Assembly (NCBI GenBank): GCA_022315425.1
Contig: JAIUPT010000010.1
Coordinates: 1-64,000 of the forward strand
From: Pseudevernia furfuracea
Lineage: Eukaryota > Ascomycota > Lecanoromycetes > Lecanorales > Parmeliaceae
Length of the DNA: 64,000 nucleotides
Reading direction: 5' to 3'
In this document: positions 44,351 to 56,479 of the stretch, piece after piece
Position numbering within the stretch: position 1 is the stretch's first letter
Layout of the letters: each line of letters begins with the position of its first letter
Program-made: the position numbers and the translations under genes
Notes under the pieces: generated by a model
The model's input: the letters and a program-made list of their open reading frames with translations, nothing else
Database searches by the model: none
Told to the model about the DNA's origin: nothing

Positions 44351-47203
44351 CTACCAGACCGTCGGGCCAAAGAACCTCCCCGTAGCGCTCGGATTCGGAT
44401 TGGGCACCCTAACCGCCGTATCCAAATTGTCCATATTGTTATTCGCGACGCTGACCCCCCACCAGGATGGCATAGAGGTATTTGTCAGATTGACCGTCAG
44501 GATTATAAGGATGGTGCAAATAGCCAGTCCCGTATCCAGGCCCGCGGAGGTGATGTAGTTAAAGCGCATCCACCAGCCTCTGTACTTGTTCCTAATGTGT
44601 TTGTTGAAGACGTAGCCCACGATGCCCCAAGCGAGGTAGTTGAGAGGAGTAGCCGGTGGGATCTGGCCACTACCGCCAAAGATGAGGGGAGCGGAGAGGT
44701 AGCGGAACGGAGCGCGGGGGAAGGCGCGAGCGAGGGCGTAGAAGAGGACTGGTGCCAGCGCGCCGGCCATCCAGAACCATTGGAGATTGGCGTAGATAGA
44801 GCCAGGAGAGAAGATGCGCTGAGGGCCGATGAGACCCCAGATGACGGAAGCGTTGAAGAAAACGCGGCCGTTGGGGCAGTTGAACTTGTTGGCCTGATGT
44901 TCGGTGCAGACATCTTCGATAGCGCCGCCAAGTCCCCATTCGAGGACTGCGACTTGAACGATGCAAGCCCATATAGTGGCGATGGTCTGCGCCATGAACA
45001 TGGAACGCCATGGGATCTTCATGTACTGGCCTAATTTCAGATCTTGGGTGAAATAGAGGCCTTGAGCCATTGTGATGTAGCCGTAGGTTTTGAAGAGCAT
45101 CATGGCCACTGGACGGCCTGGCTGCATGTATCCCGTCATGAATTCCCTGGGTACGTGAGTCGGGTTTGCTCTAGATCATGCTAGAACAGATTCAGAGGAT
45201 TTTCAAACTTACGTGAAGACATTCAGTCCAAGCTGAACACTTGTCATGCCCTGAATGAGACCAATTGGGACAAACCAGATGACAGCAATGATGATAGACA
45301 CAAAGTAAGCCCACCAATGCATCCTGGTAGGATATCCTAAGCATACCCCAAGAGATATACCAATCATGATGATGAACATCGTCGCGTACCACCATTGAGG
45401 TACATCTTTGTATTTTCGCATCATTCTAGTAGATCTCAGAGTCAGCGCCACCTCTCAGACATAGAACACTACTTCGGAAAGCTGCTCGAAAAGCCAGTGA
45501 AAAGCTGCAAGATTTCTTGGCCCCGAAGACTTGCTTCTGGGATGGAGAAACAATCAAGAAAGGACGGATCGGGACGTGTGCTTACCGTAGATGTACGTCT
45601 TCATCATCAGTCCGGATGTTTCGCACTCTCTTCCACAGGTCCCCACCATTGAACAGCGCGGTCTGGACAATGACAGCCGCAATCGCTGCGAAAGAGAGAC
45701 CATACGTCAGGGCGAAAGTAGTAGAGAGAAATAAAGGCGAATAAGCGTGGTAGGCATCCAAATCCAGTGTGAAATCTGGCGTCAAGATGTTGCTCACATT
45801 GTAGAGGTTTCCGGTGTTATCATAGGCCTGAGAGTCGCTGATCGGAAGGTAATCAGAGTACCAGGTGCCGGTATAATGAACCCCCATCGTAGTTATCCAC
45901 CAGAATATGACCACACCAATCATAGTATTGGATATTGCGTGCCAAGGTGGGATAAGAGGACTGTAAGCGTATGCGGTGATTTGAGTCCAGTCAAAGGTGA
46001 TTGGCAGTAGCGAGACTCCAGTCCATCCGCCAAAAAGCTGGTTTATCACAACGTTGTTGGGGCGGATCCAGACTACGAATGCGAAGACGCTGAGGAAAGG
46101 CGCGATGAAGCCCGGGAACCAGTACCAGCAGAAGGAACAGATAAAGACGATGAAGAAGTATTTGTAACGGGAGATGCTCCAGCCGTTGCACTTTGCTGGG
46201 TCAGTCTTTGACTGATCATGGAGACCGTAGAATAGAGCAGTGTTGATCAACGTAGTGGGCCAGATCATAGCAGCTGCATTTCTTCAGAACATATAAATGC
46301 GAGATGTAGCATGATTGACTTACCAGGCCAGACCAAGATCTTGCGAAAGATTCCTGCGAGACCGTATCCCATCATCTGAGTTGTTATACAAAGTAGAATG
46401 TTGAATCCCCATCCAAAATTTTGTTTATAGAATCCTCTTTGCGCTGTGAGGGTATCAGTGGCATATGCCACGCCATCTAGGGCACATCAGCATCTGCCGC
46501 TGACGTTTTATTTTCTCACACGAGAGACATCTCACCCGCAACATTGACATTGGCCATGATGACGATAAGGGTGTGCTCCTTCATGTTGAAAGGCCCGTTG
46601 TTCATAGTAAATGACTTGCCAAAGAGGCGGAACTTGCGTTTAGGCATGGCGTAATACCATCCGACACCGAGAGGATAGGCGACTAACTGTACAGTCAAGG
46701 AAGTGATAGTGATGGCAGGCTGGCGCAGAGCGAAAAGCGCGTTCAGTCCGGAGGCGATGGTGGTCAAGAGCATCCCGAGGACCCAAGCGCGGACGGTGTC
46801 CACAGGGAGATCCTCATCGTACTGCGAACCATGTTCAGCATGCGCAGATCTCCAGTGTGGAAAAAGAACTCACATTGCGAACTGCACCGCGAACTTCAGG
46901 GTAGGGCGAATTCTCAACGAGCTCATCAACCAGTCGAACTTCTCCGCCGATATCATGATTCTGTGTGGCTTCTTCAATGCCCTCTACTAGGTCTTCGGAA
47001 AAGTTCGGGTCCCATTCGTGCTTCTTTTTTATGGCCTTGAGTTGTGCAGCGGTTTCGAGCTCGTCGCCGGGTGTCAAATCAGCCCCAGTCGCTTTGATGG
47101 CGACCGAGTCCTTTTCTTTCACATCCTCATTTGAGCCAGATGCAGAGCCCTCAGACCGGACTGGGCTCGCATTTTTGCCAAAGCGCTTTGTAAAGAAGGA
47201 CAT
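44351..47203 (-). CDS. OPT-family small oligopeptide transporter
   Basis: Six exons: 47203-46874, 46821-46536, 46476-46324, 46273-45586, 45425-45213, 45146-44351; 2,466 nt, 821 aa. Proton-coupled uptake of small peptides (or related compounds) at the plasma membrane is the family role. The hydrophilic N-terminal region of about 100 residues ends in VENSPYPEVRGAV, an OPT hallmark; then come NNGPFNMKEH, GWGFNILLCITTQMMGYGLAG, WPTTLINTALFYGLHD, and TGYMQPGRPVAMMLFKTYGY with KLGQYMKIPWRSMF, where family members usually have KIPPR. Length and the number of hydrophobic segments are normal. Introns are 50-160 bp. Nothing is broken. Confidence 0.93.
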
Positions 47204-48653
47204 TGTTGTGGCCGCGCAGCTAGAAGTTTGAGGGAGAGAGAGATGGAAGCGCGTATGGGGAATGTCTTTTTAATTTAAGCAAGTGGGGTAGTAGAGACAT
47301 CGTATTCGTGGGGGGGGCCTTATCTGTTGCGGGACGCTCGCATGGTGCATCACCTGCCCCTAGAAGGAAGCGAGGGTCATAACACAGCTCGCCACAACTT
47401 GGGGTAAGTACTAGTGTCTAGAAAGTCGAGTCCAAGATAGCTGTTGTGAGCCGCGAAGCTACTCTTGTTGGTTGGATAGATACTTTCGATAGCCCCCGAT
47501 AGGCTATCCATGCCTCCGGTTGTCCTCTCCGGGGCCTTGCTTGGAAAAGAAGGCCAAATTTGAGTCTCAGAGAGCATGCAGTGAATTTAGTGCATATCAA
47601 TGCATGAAGCTATGAAGCTATGAGCTATAGAGGGTGATTGGATCAGAGTGTGCAGCAGATAGGAGATAAGATCGAGAGATATGGGATATTCATCAGCTCC
47701 CCCCAGTCTTGGCAGGCGAGGGGCGGCGCGGCGGGAAGGATCAGCAAGGATCCGCGAGGTGCACCGAAATCCTTTCATTCCACCTTCCTTTCCTGGACTG
47801 CTTCCTCCGCTCTCGATTAGCCTTGGAACGCCTCAATGCATATTGCTCACAAATGCGTGGTTGACGCTCGCGTGACCCAGGAATGATTTGCCGGATTTTT
47901 CGATTTTCGTTGAAAGACTGCCTCGGTTCCGAATTCGAAACAGTGTTGGAAACCGCGAGTCTGCCACCATCAAGCTCCTTGACACCGGCTCGGGGAATAA
48001 TAGGTTGGCTCTAGACCAAGGCTTGATTTCCTAGCTACCTGCATGCATTGGGGATTTGGGATACCATCTCGCTAAAGGATCCTGCTCCTGGGATTCCCAA
48101 CCTATGATTTTGGATGAAATTTTGCAGAAACTTCTCTGCCTCGGCTTTGACAATGTCGGACAGCATCGGTGGAATAAAAAGGGCAAGAAAGATGTGCCCT
48201 GATCCTTGCAAACGGCTCCGAGATTCTCACTTCTCGTCTCGCCGACCGTCTTTTCCAATCAATTTCCCCAACTGGAAGACTCTTTGCTCACAGACTCATT
48301 TCCCGCGCGGCAGAGAGACAGTGAAGGGTTCTTGGGAGTATCTCGGTTCACGGGATCCGAAATTATTCCAAGGACTAGCACCGGAGCCAGCGACTTGATC
48401 TACCGCCAGCGCCCGAATTCGTCTTTTCCCGCTCTATTGCTCGGAAGCATGGCCATTATTGAAACAAATAGCGTCAACACCTCCTGATCTCCACCCAAAT
48501 ATCCTAGTCTTATCTTGGCTTCCGTGCCGATCAAAGCGCAAAACTTCCTATCGGACAGCTACCTAGAACATCTATGTACGCCAGATGAGCACTAACGCGC
48601 ATTTACCTCATCCACTCTCACTGCTTCCCTCCAGTGTTCCGTGGTCCAGGGGA
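47204..48653. other. Intergenic, no gene seen
   Basis: 1.45 kb upstream of the OPT gene. Small ORFs only, without family resemblance. Confidence 0.5.
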
Positions 48654-49640
48654 TCAGAACCCCATCCACCGTGTCAGCATCCAAGGCCGGAGTCCTTCCA
48701 GCGACTTGTCCACCTCAACTCTGAGTCGAGGCTGACCATCATGCCACCTCAACAAGGCTTTGAGCGCTATCATCGCTTGGCCAAGCTCTCTGCCCTGTAG
48801 CGGAAGTAGTCGCGCAACCTCTTTCCACATCGTATTCTTCAAAGTCCTCTCCCTGTGATCTTCTGACATTTTCTGGTACTCTTCGCGCTTGTTGAACCTA
48901 AGCAGCGCTTTACTAAACACGTCTTTCCGTTCATCAACCGGAGTGATTCCTGCGTTTCCTTCTTCCACAGAAACGTGAGAGTCTCTGTTCGCGAATCAAG
49001 CTGCTCAACAACTTCTGGGGCTGTGGTATTCGCATGTGATGTCTTTTTCTGAGGCAGCCATTCCGACACAGGCTTTGCGTACATGGATGGGTTTCTTCTC
49101 TCTGATACGTCCCTATTTCCCACAGATGGTGTCTTTTTCGAAGAATTTTCTTCGGAATAAGAGCATTGAACTAGCCCACTCAAAGACTCCATTAAGTGCA
49201 AAGAATCCTCTCTCATATCGAGGGCCGTCTAGACCTCAGAAGTGCGTCATCTCTTGAGGGTCGCTTGTCAAGAGCAGCAGAGAGTCTTTCTCATTCGTTC
49301 CCTCGATCTTCTCCACAAGATGGTGCAAGCGAGAATCATTGATCGACAGACCAAAGCGCGTACCATTGATCCAATGACGTGCCAAAGGTCTCCACATGCA
49401 TAGACGATATATTCCCCTCAAAGCATCCCATCTTGCAGCGATGGACATCGAGCTGGAAGAACTTGTCACTGTCTTCTGGTATTCGAATAGCAGAGAAGCT
49501 AGTACCCCCAGCATTCCTGTAAGCGTCGGCACCCAATACCTGCTCAAGATCCTGACCAGTGAAGTTGAACAGGGCCTCATCGACCAGAGCATCTATGTCA
49601 CCACGATCAACTTTTTCTGGCGCTTCTGGGGGGTACTATT
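48654..49640 (-). pseudogene. Decayed conserved fungal gene of unknown function
   Basis: Minus-strand pieces in shifting frames line up as one former protein: DALVDEALFNFTGQDLEQVL..KFFQLDVHRCKMGCFEG (49600-49336), FGLSINDSRLHHLVEKIEGT..LLLLTSDPQEMTHF (to about 49236), then a frame with stops (49235-49020), and VDERKDVFSKALLRFNKREE..WKEVARLLPLQG (48968-48654). At least two frame changes and several stops separate them. I recall a similar pattern from abundant uncharacterised fungal proteins but cannot name a domain with confidence. Confidence 0.6.
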
Positions 49641-49739
49641 GCACGGTTGTAGAACCTCAGGAGTTTCCTTCCAACAGATCAACAAGGCCAAAAGCGAAAG
49701 CAAATTGAGCATAATGGTAGACCTGTGATAGTGATCTCG

Positions 49740-50310
49740 CAGCTTCATATACTACTATGGTTAGACTGACCGCTATCGGAATCGATACCATAGGACTGAA
49801 CTCATCCTCAAAGGCCAATTTACCGCTGACTGAGCCTACATACACACTGTCCCGCCTTCCTCGACGCATCGGAGTGAGTCCCTCAAGGTAGTGACGCTGA
49901 CCATCTTCAGCACCTTGTTGAATCCCTCCGTCTGTTTGACCTGATCCGCGATTATGCCATTATCGGTGAAGACCTGTTCGGCACCATTGGCACGCAGTAG
50001 TTGCTCTCGCTCTGGCTTTCGAGTGGTAGCAGCGACAAATGCGCCATGAGACTCGGCAATGACAGCGGCGGCCAGCCCCACAGATGTCGCGCCTCGCCGA
50101 ATCAGCAAGCGGTTATTTTTTTTTGGAGTCGAAAGGCTCTTGAACGACGCGCCCGAAGTAGTCTGTATCATTTCGGTTAAGGCACCAGGCATCTCCCACG
50201 AAATTTGGTCGGCGATCTGGACAAGCTAGACCTGCGATGCGGGCACGACAGTGTACTCTGCGTATCCGCCATCGACAGCTCGACTCATGCCTCTCATAGC
50301 TATTACTACG
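49740..50310 (-). pseudogene. MDR-type zinc-binding alcohol dehydrogenase/quinone reductase pseudogene
   Basis: The minus strand encodes the middle of a medium-chain dehydrogenase/reductase: GGYAEYTVVPASQV, the Rossmann segment LLIRRGATSVGLAAAVIAES, TTRKPEREQLLRANGAEQVF, TTLRDSLRCVEEGGTVCM, then FSPMVSIPIAVSLT in another frame. A TAG stop sits after PASQV (CAG to TAG would explain it), a frameshift follows GGTVCM, and both the N-terminal catalytic domain and the C-terminus are missing. It directly abuts the neighbouring pseudogene. Confidence 0.75.
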
Positions 50311-50885
50311 ATATTATGTTGATTAAACGGGATAAGATCCTTATTTTGATAATGAAGATATGTATTTGATGTAATAGAATTAATGTACTGATATCTCTAA
50401 TGATGCTATCAATCATGCCGGAGTGATAGCTCCTTGCCAGATATGACAGAAGCGACATTGTCGGCGCTTAATAGTGTCAAATATAACTATCGCAGAGCAC
50501 CTAGCAGTCATGCTCATATTTCATTTTGTAATGAAGGCATGAACGTCAAAGCCATCGCTTCATCAAGCTGATCCTTTGATTCATTCTTCGCGTCGAATCC
50601 CTTTTCGAAAGTAAGGGCTTCCGCTGATCAGACAATGTTCTAAGCTTTTAACGACTCTCTTTAGACGAGGGCAGCTATAAGATGATGTCTGACGTTCATC
50701 CTCCCTTGTCATTACTGTTGCCCAGATTACCTCGTCTCCAAAAGCTGTTTTCAACGAGCTGTCGTGACTCTTCAGAACGCTTCATCTCGTGAGTGAACTC
50801 CATGTTTGCACCACCTACGATATGGCCAGTGCTCGGACCTGCATTGCCGAGAATAAGGGCGTGAGACGAGGTTTGAGTAGGCGGG
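50311..50885. other. AT-rich gap
   Basis: AT-rich on its left side (to about 50400) and without a supported gene. Confidence 0.5.
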
Positions 50886-52504
50886 TTATCGGCCTTGATC
50901 TCTGTGTCCCCGATTCGTCAGCTTCTCTTCTTTGTTATTCATCTCGATGGTGTCTTCGCCTACCCATTTCTCTTCTCCTTTCGTCAATCCCGTACGTAGA
51001 CCAACGTGCCCGTGTCCCATTTCTGCATTACCGCTCACGTGCGATACTCCTACCCCGAGATTATTAGGCCTTTCACTTCCTGGCCCTGATATGATATGAA
51101 GAACTTGGCGTTCTTCGATGATGAAGAGGGGGGGAAAGTGCGAAGTCGATCGATACGATAACGTCTTCGCGCTTGGTTTGAAATCTCGACGATGGAGAAC
51201 CTCAAATTCAAGCGAAAGGGTATCATCGTCGTCCCGTGGGACTTGCATGCGGAAGGAATCATAACTTTCGAACGTTGGTAGGTACCCTTGACCCTGAGGA
51301 GGGTTGACCGTTGGCCCGGGCTGAGAGGGGCTTAATGGGTGGATGGGAGGCCAGGTTCCCAGGCCATCGCCTGGTCTGCCTGTGGTGCGATGATGGCTTC
51401 TGAGCCTGTCGTTAGTAGCAGCTCCTGCTAGAGCCGTATTCGATTTTACCTTCGACTTTGCCCTTTTGATTGTATAAGCAGTGACTTCGAGAGCAGAGTC
51501 TTCTTCCTCTTCATTTGATATCTAAATAACACGCGTCCTCTTTTCATGATTCTTCTTAACAGACGCTTCATCTTTCACCTTCTTTAGACGTTGTCTTAGC
51601 GATTTGGTGACGTTCGAATCAGAGTCAGATAGCTCACGCATTGAGAATAATACCTTGATGGCCTGAGATCCAATCACCGTATTAAATTGATTCTGAGCCA
51701 TGACGCCGCGCGATCCTCTTCCTGATACACACACCGAAAGTTCTTATGTAAATACCAAGTGTTCGTTAACTTGTATTCCCAATCTGGCCGATGCATATAT
51801 TCCCCCTGTCCCTCAAGACCACACAGGACATGCAGACCACGGTACCACTTATAGTACCACCCACGACGGACGGCTGTACTGAATGCAGGCTTACGCGGGT
51901 CGCCAGAGTCCGTGTCAAAGTCGGAAAAATTGAGGGCTCTGAGAGTTGCGTTGACGGCATGCGTTCCAATCTGGGCGTTGAAATTGCCCGCTGCGAGTGG
52001 ACCATGTTCGTCTTCCTGGTAAACACAGCGGTAATTCTTGTCAAAGTACCGGGTATCCGCCAATTTGTATTCACGGAGAGAGAACCAGCCACAGACTATG
52101 GACCCAAACGAATCAGGTCATGTCTCTGACATAGAGCCTGATAGACCAAGGCAGCCGACGCCCGCTTCTCTGTTAAGCTCTTATTCGGTGGGGCCTTGAT
52201 AGCGGATCCCAAGCAAATTGACCCAAATGCTCTGAAACCATGACCGGGACCTCGGTGATTTAGACTGCCAATGAATGAGAGGAGGTTCACACCATGTAAA
52301 TATGCTGAAAAAACTTCTGGCTCTTGCAAATTGAAGGTCAAGTACCTTATGAGCAGGCGACGTCGAGCACCTATCGCAGTGCGTCCAGGATTCGGTCGTG
52401 TAGGATCGCGGCCTAAGACTGCGAAATGGTTGCTCATGTCCGAGCTCACCAAGAGTTGGATCATCCATCTCTGGATCCACATCGGTCGGTCTTGGAGCTG
52501 TCAT
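50886..52504 (-). pseudogene. Gene of unknown function with an internal repeat and a frame disruption
   Basis: Minus-strand model: first exon from the ATG at 52504 (MTAPRPTDVDPEMDDPTLGE, with a Cys pair in HCDRC), a middle exon around 52090-51580 and a last exon from about 51523 after a TTATTTAG acceptor to the stop at 50886. The middle exon holds two copies, about 98 codons apart, of EYKLADTRYFDKNYRCVYQE / EYKLTNTWYLHKNFRCVYQE, each followed by NFNAQIGTHAVNATLRAL / QFNTVIGSQAIKVLFSMR. Between the two halves of the second copy (near 51710) the frame must shift by one. The last exon is Pro/Gly-rich, then acidic. Calling it a pseudogene depends on that shift being real and not an intron. No known domain recognised. 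Confidence 0.45.
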
Positions 52505-53447
52505 ACTGATACGACGTTGAGTATTATCTGAGCTTGACGCCTGCTAGATGCAAGAATGAAGGAATTACAAGAAGATTTCCAAGGAAGCGGAGTTGTTGTA
52601 GGTAGATGGCAACTATGAGAAGTGAGAGTTGTGATATGAGAGTTTGGTCACGTTCTACAGATGAGAAAAGCGCTAGCAAGTATAGCACTGTTGCTTCCGA
52701 GGGGAAAAAAAGGAAAAAAGCAGGAATCAAGATCAGAATGTATATCTATAATCGTTTTACACAGGTAGAAGTCTATGCAACCAGTACGATGCTGAAGTAG
52801 ATGCAGAAGTGGATGTAGGAGAAGAAACGCGGAGATTTGTAGGTGGATGGATGACGAAAGCAGGAAAGAGCTGGTAGTGCTGAAAATTGCCTCACTCTCT
52901 GGGCAAATTTCACTCCTTGGAAGAGAAAGAGAATAGGAAGAATCAAGCTCAGTGCAGAGGGAAATGCAGAAGTGTTGAGTATAGGATGGGTGGGTGGATA
53001 AGGAAAGAAGAAAAGGTTTGGTGGAAGTTTGGGTTTGGCTACCCTACCCGAGAAAGAGCCCTCTAGCCAGTGAATGCGCAACGACGAGTCTCAGCGATGA
53101 GGTGAGAGCGGGGATCCACGCGGCAGTGCAATGAATTTTGAGGCTTCCTTTGAGTGTTTGAAAATTTCCTTGCAAGCCCAAGAATTAAATGCATGAGCCT
53201 CAGGAACCGCCATTTCGAGGGTATTTCCCCTAGGCAGATCGATTAAGGGGGGCAAGACGAACAAAAAAGGAGATAAATATACGGACGACTGTAATGCGGC
53301 TATGATGAAGTGAAAATGAATTCCTTGCGCTGAGAGATTTCCGCCAATCACTGTTGCTACGGAAAGACGACCAGATAGCTTCACAAATTGAGTGAAAGTC
53401 AAGAATGACTCCAAGAAACCCAAAATTAATGACTGTGAAGAAGCACA
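52505..53447. other. Intergenic, no gene seen
   Basis: No supported ORF; it is upstream of the repeat-containing gene and downstream of the sugar transporter. Confidence 0.5.
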
Positions 53448-55481
53448 TCACTCAGACTTGCCATCCTCGCTCACCTTCTCCTTCTCACTGTACCCCCCGC
53501 CGCCCTCACCCCCAAGCGCACCTTTCAGACCAATCTCCCTATTAACGGCCTCCATTCTCTCAAAATCAGCCCTAGCGGTCGTGTCAGTTCCGAAAAGGAT
53601 ATCCATCTCCTCAAGCGTGAGTCTCTTAGTCTCAGGAACGTAAAACCAGATGAAGGCAGCACCCATGAAACAGAAGAGGCCGAAGATGATGTAAGTGCCG
53701 TAAGTGATGCCGCTCAACATATCAGGTGTGACTTGGCCGACGATGAAGTTGTTCATCCAGTTGGAGGACGCGCCGAGGGCAATGCCGTAGGGGCGATTGG
53801 ACATGGGCCAGACTTCTGCGACGAGGATCCAGGCGCAGGGACCCCAGGAGTAGCCGAAGTGGACTACGAAGAGCCAGACCATGGCCACTTGAAGGTGTGA
53901 GTTTCTATTATGTCTCCAAGACGAGTAACAAGTAATCACTTACCTGCAGCCCAGCCGGCAGCAGTGTGTTTGGCCCAGGAGGATTGGTCCTTGGCGACGA
54001 TGACGGCGATGATTATATGACTAGGAACAAGGTCAGCCTCCAGTCTGTGCAACATTTCCATAGGGCTGATGCTCACCAGGTGCCCATTCCAATTGCACCG
54101 ATGGTTAAGATGGGCTTGCGACCGAGTTTGTCGATGTAGAAAAGCGTAGGGATCGTAGCGAGCAGCATGACGATACCGACGACACCGGTGGCGAGAAGAG
54201 AGATAGTGTTGCCAGAAAGGCCGAGGTTCTGGAAGATGGTGGGAGCATAGTAGAGAATAGCGTTTATGCCAGTCCACTGTTGGAAGAACCTGGTTTCAAT
54301 AGTCAGCGTCAAGTTTCTTAAGAGCTGACATGGCATGCCCGTACATAGTAACGGTAGCAACAATCACCCGTCTGAACATAGCCATACTCTTGAAAAGACT
54401 TCCAATAGCAACGAATTGTAGCTTGAAGGTGTTCCATGCGGACGGGTGCTGCAGGTGAGGGAATTTGTCTGCGACAGTCCGCTTCTCAAATGTAGACTGA
54501 GCCTTGATTTCCAGGAACTCAAGCTCGACCAACTCATGATCTTGAGATAGTCCTCTTAGGGTTGCCAGCACTTTGCGTGCTTCCACTTCTCTGTCGTGAT
54601 GCACGAGCCATCTCGGCGAGTAAGGCATGAAGATCATTCCGCAGAAGAGAGCCAAGGCAGGAGCCAGCTGGAGGCAGATTGGGACCAGCCAAGCAGCTTC
54701 TGATTGCGTATTCCCAGTACCGCCAATGTAGTTGGTCCCGCTAACATATCGATGTCAGCTAGGCAAGGATGAAGATTGTTTATGGCAAAAACATACTAAT
54801 CGATCCAGAAGCTGGTCATGATACCAATCTCAATAGCGAATTGCTGGAGTGAAATGAGAGAACCGCGGACTTCAGGTGGAGCGCATTCAGCGTTGTACAT
54901 GGGGACGATCATGGATAGAGAGCCGACTCCCATACCACTAGAGACATTGTTAAAGATTTTGGTGATGGTGACATGAGCATGATACTTACGTGACGAATCT
55001 CCCTCCGAGAATGGATGAATGCCCGCCTGCGACAGCCGTGGTCTGAACAACGACACCAATAATGAAGACACCGGTAGCGATGATGATGCTGATCTTTCTC
55101 GAGTACTGCTCAGCCAAGAAGCCGGACAAGAGTGTTCCGACCCAGGCGCCCAATTCCAATATAGAGGTGAGCCAACCTTTGCGGGTTTGGTCTGCCGCAA
55201 GTTTCGAGTCGTAGTCTCCCATGTCTAAAAAGCGTGAGCTAGCATTTTGTGAAGGAAGGCTATACTCGATGCTTACGGTCCATGAAGTTGTTCATAGTCA
55301 AGACACCAGAGAAGACTCCTTGGTTGTAACCATAGAGAAGCCCTCCAATACAGGCGAAGCAGGCAATGCCGAAGACTCTGAAGTTCTGAACCAAAGCCAT
55401 GGGTCCTGAATCGCCCATAAGGGCCTTACGCCGGTTGAGAGCGACATCGTAAGTGCCAGTAGTGGCAGCAGCAGGGCTCAT
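53448..55481 (-). CDS. MFS sugar transporter
   Basis: Seven exons: 55481-55277, 55224-54990, 54937-54797, 54740-54345, 54289-54077, 54020-53944, 53887-53448; 1,707 nt, 568 aa. Proton-sugar symport is the likely role. Motifs of the sugar porter family: ACIGGLLYGYNQGVFSGVLT in TM1, YSRKISI (RK variant of loop 2-3), PEVRGSLISLQQFAIEIG, YSPRWLVHHDREVEARKVL, QQWTGINAILYYAPTIFQ in TM7, DKLGRKP, and PETKRLTLEEMD near the end. Twelve TM segments expected, length normal. Introns are uniformly 52-56 bp with GT-AG ends. Likely a hexose/pentose or quinate-type porter; the substrate is not certain. Confidence 0.93.
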
Positions 55482-56286
55482 CCTGAGTTGTTGGAGAGGA
55501 TGCTTCTGATGCCTGTTGGAAGATGGAAAGACTGAAGAAATGGCTCAGGGCGGAAGGATGAAGAATGTGAATGTAAATTGAAAGGCATCGTCAGAAGCGG
55601 AGAAGCCGGTATATATGCCACGACAGGAGCACCATGCTGACGAACGCCTACTGAAGGGCCCGATATCCCCATGGGGAGGGGGGGGTCAGACTCCCTCGAT
55701 CTGGGGAAGCCCGGTTAAATTGGTTAAAGTCTTGAGGTGAAGGGGATTGGAGGCTTGGAGCTTTGGAGGAGTCTTAGTGTCATACATATGAACTTCCCCA
55801 CACTTCGGTTAAAAGCGTCGGCAATGAGGCTTTTGACTTGCCGAGTCGCTTTGCTAGTACCTATACGGCTAGCCATTCAACACAGAAGAATTTTCCATCA
55901 TCAGAGTAAGGTAAGGTAAGGCATAGCAAGAATTCAAGTCTTTCAATTGCACTGTTTCAACGCCTGTACTCTACTATCCTGATGAGAGCGTGCACCCGGA
56001 TGGTATGGCCGCTTAAGTTGCTCAGAAACTTGGAACAATTGATTCTTACACCCGCCTCAATACGGAAATGATTGAACCTCCAGGAGTCACGAGAACTTGT
56101 CCTTTGCCCACTAAGCCTTCCGGGCCGCTCTTTCTCCTGCGATACTCCGCTTCGAATTAGGCTAAAAGCTACCATCACAACAGTCCGAATCTTTGTCTTC
56201 GGATAAGTTTTTCACTACCTGTGACACAACGATTCACTCCACAAAGCTACTCACACCTCCACCGCCCAAGAGCCTGCATTGAGCAA
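55482..56286. other. Intergenic upstream of the sugar transporter
   Basis: Includes a G-run (55674-55687) and the GGTAAGGTAAGG repeat near 55908. No supported gene. Confidence 0.5.
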
Positions 56287-56479
56287 TCATGACAGCAAGC
56301 CCTCTGCTCCAAAAGGCGTACATCCTCCAAATCCCACCCTCGACCGAAGCCGTCTACCAAACCCCAAAACCTTTCTCGCCAAACCACAGAAACATTCCCC
56401 ATCCAAAGCCTTCCCCCCAAAGCGTATCAACAGCAACCGCGCGTCCAAGCTCAACTCAGCAACTCCCCCCCCCCCACCC

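Noticed and set aside
44216..45034. 272-aa plus-strand ORF
   Set aside because: Antisense to the last exon of the OPT transporter, which has clear family motifs; the ORF reflects codon bias of the true strand.
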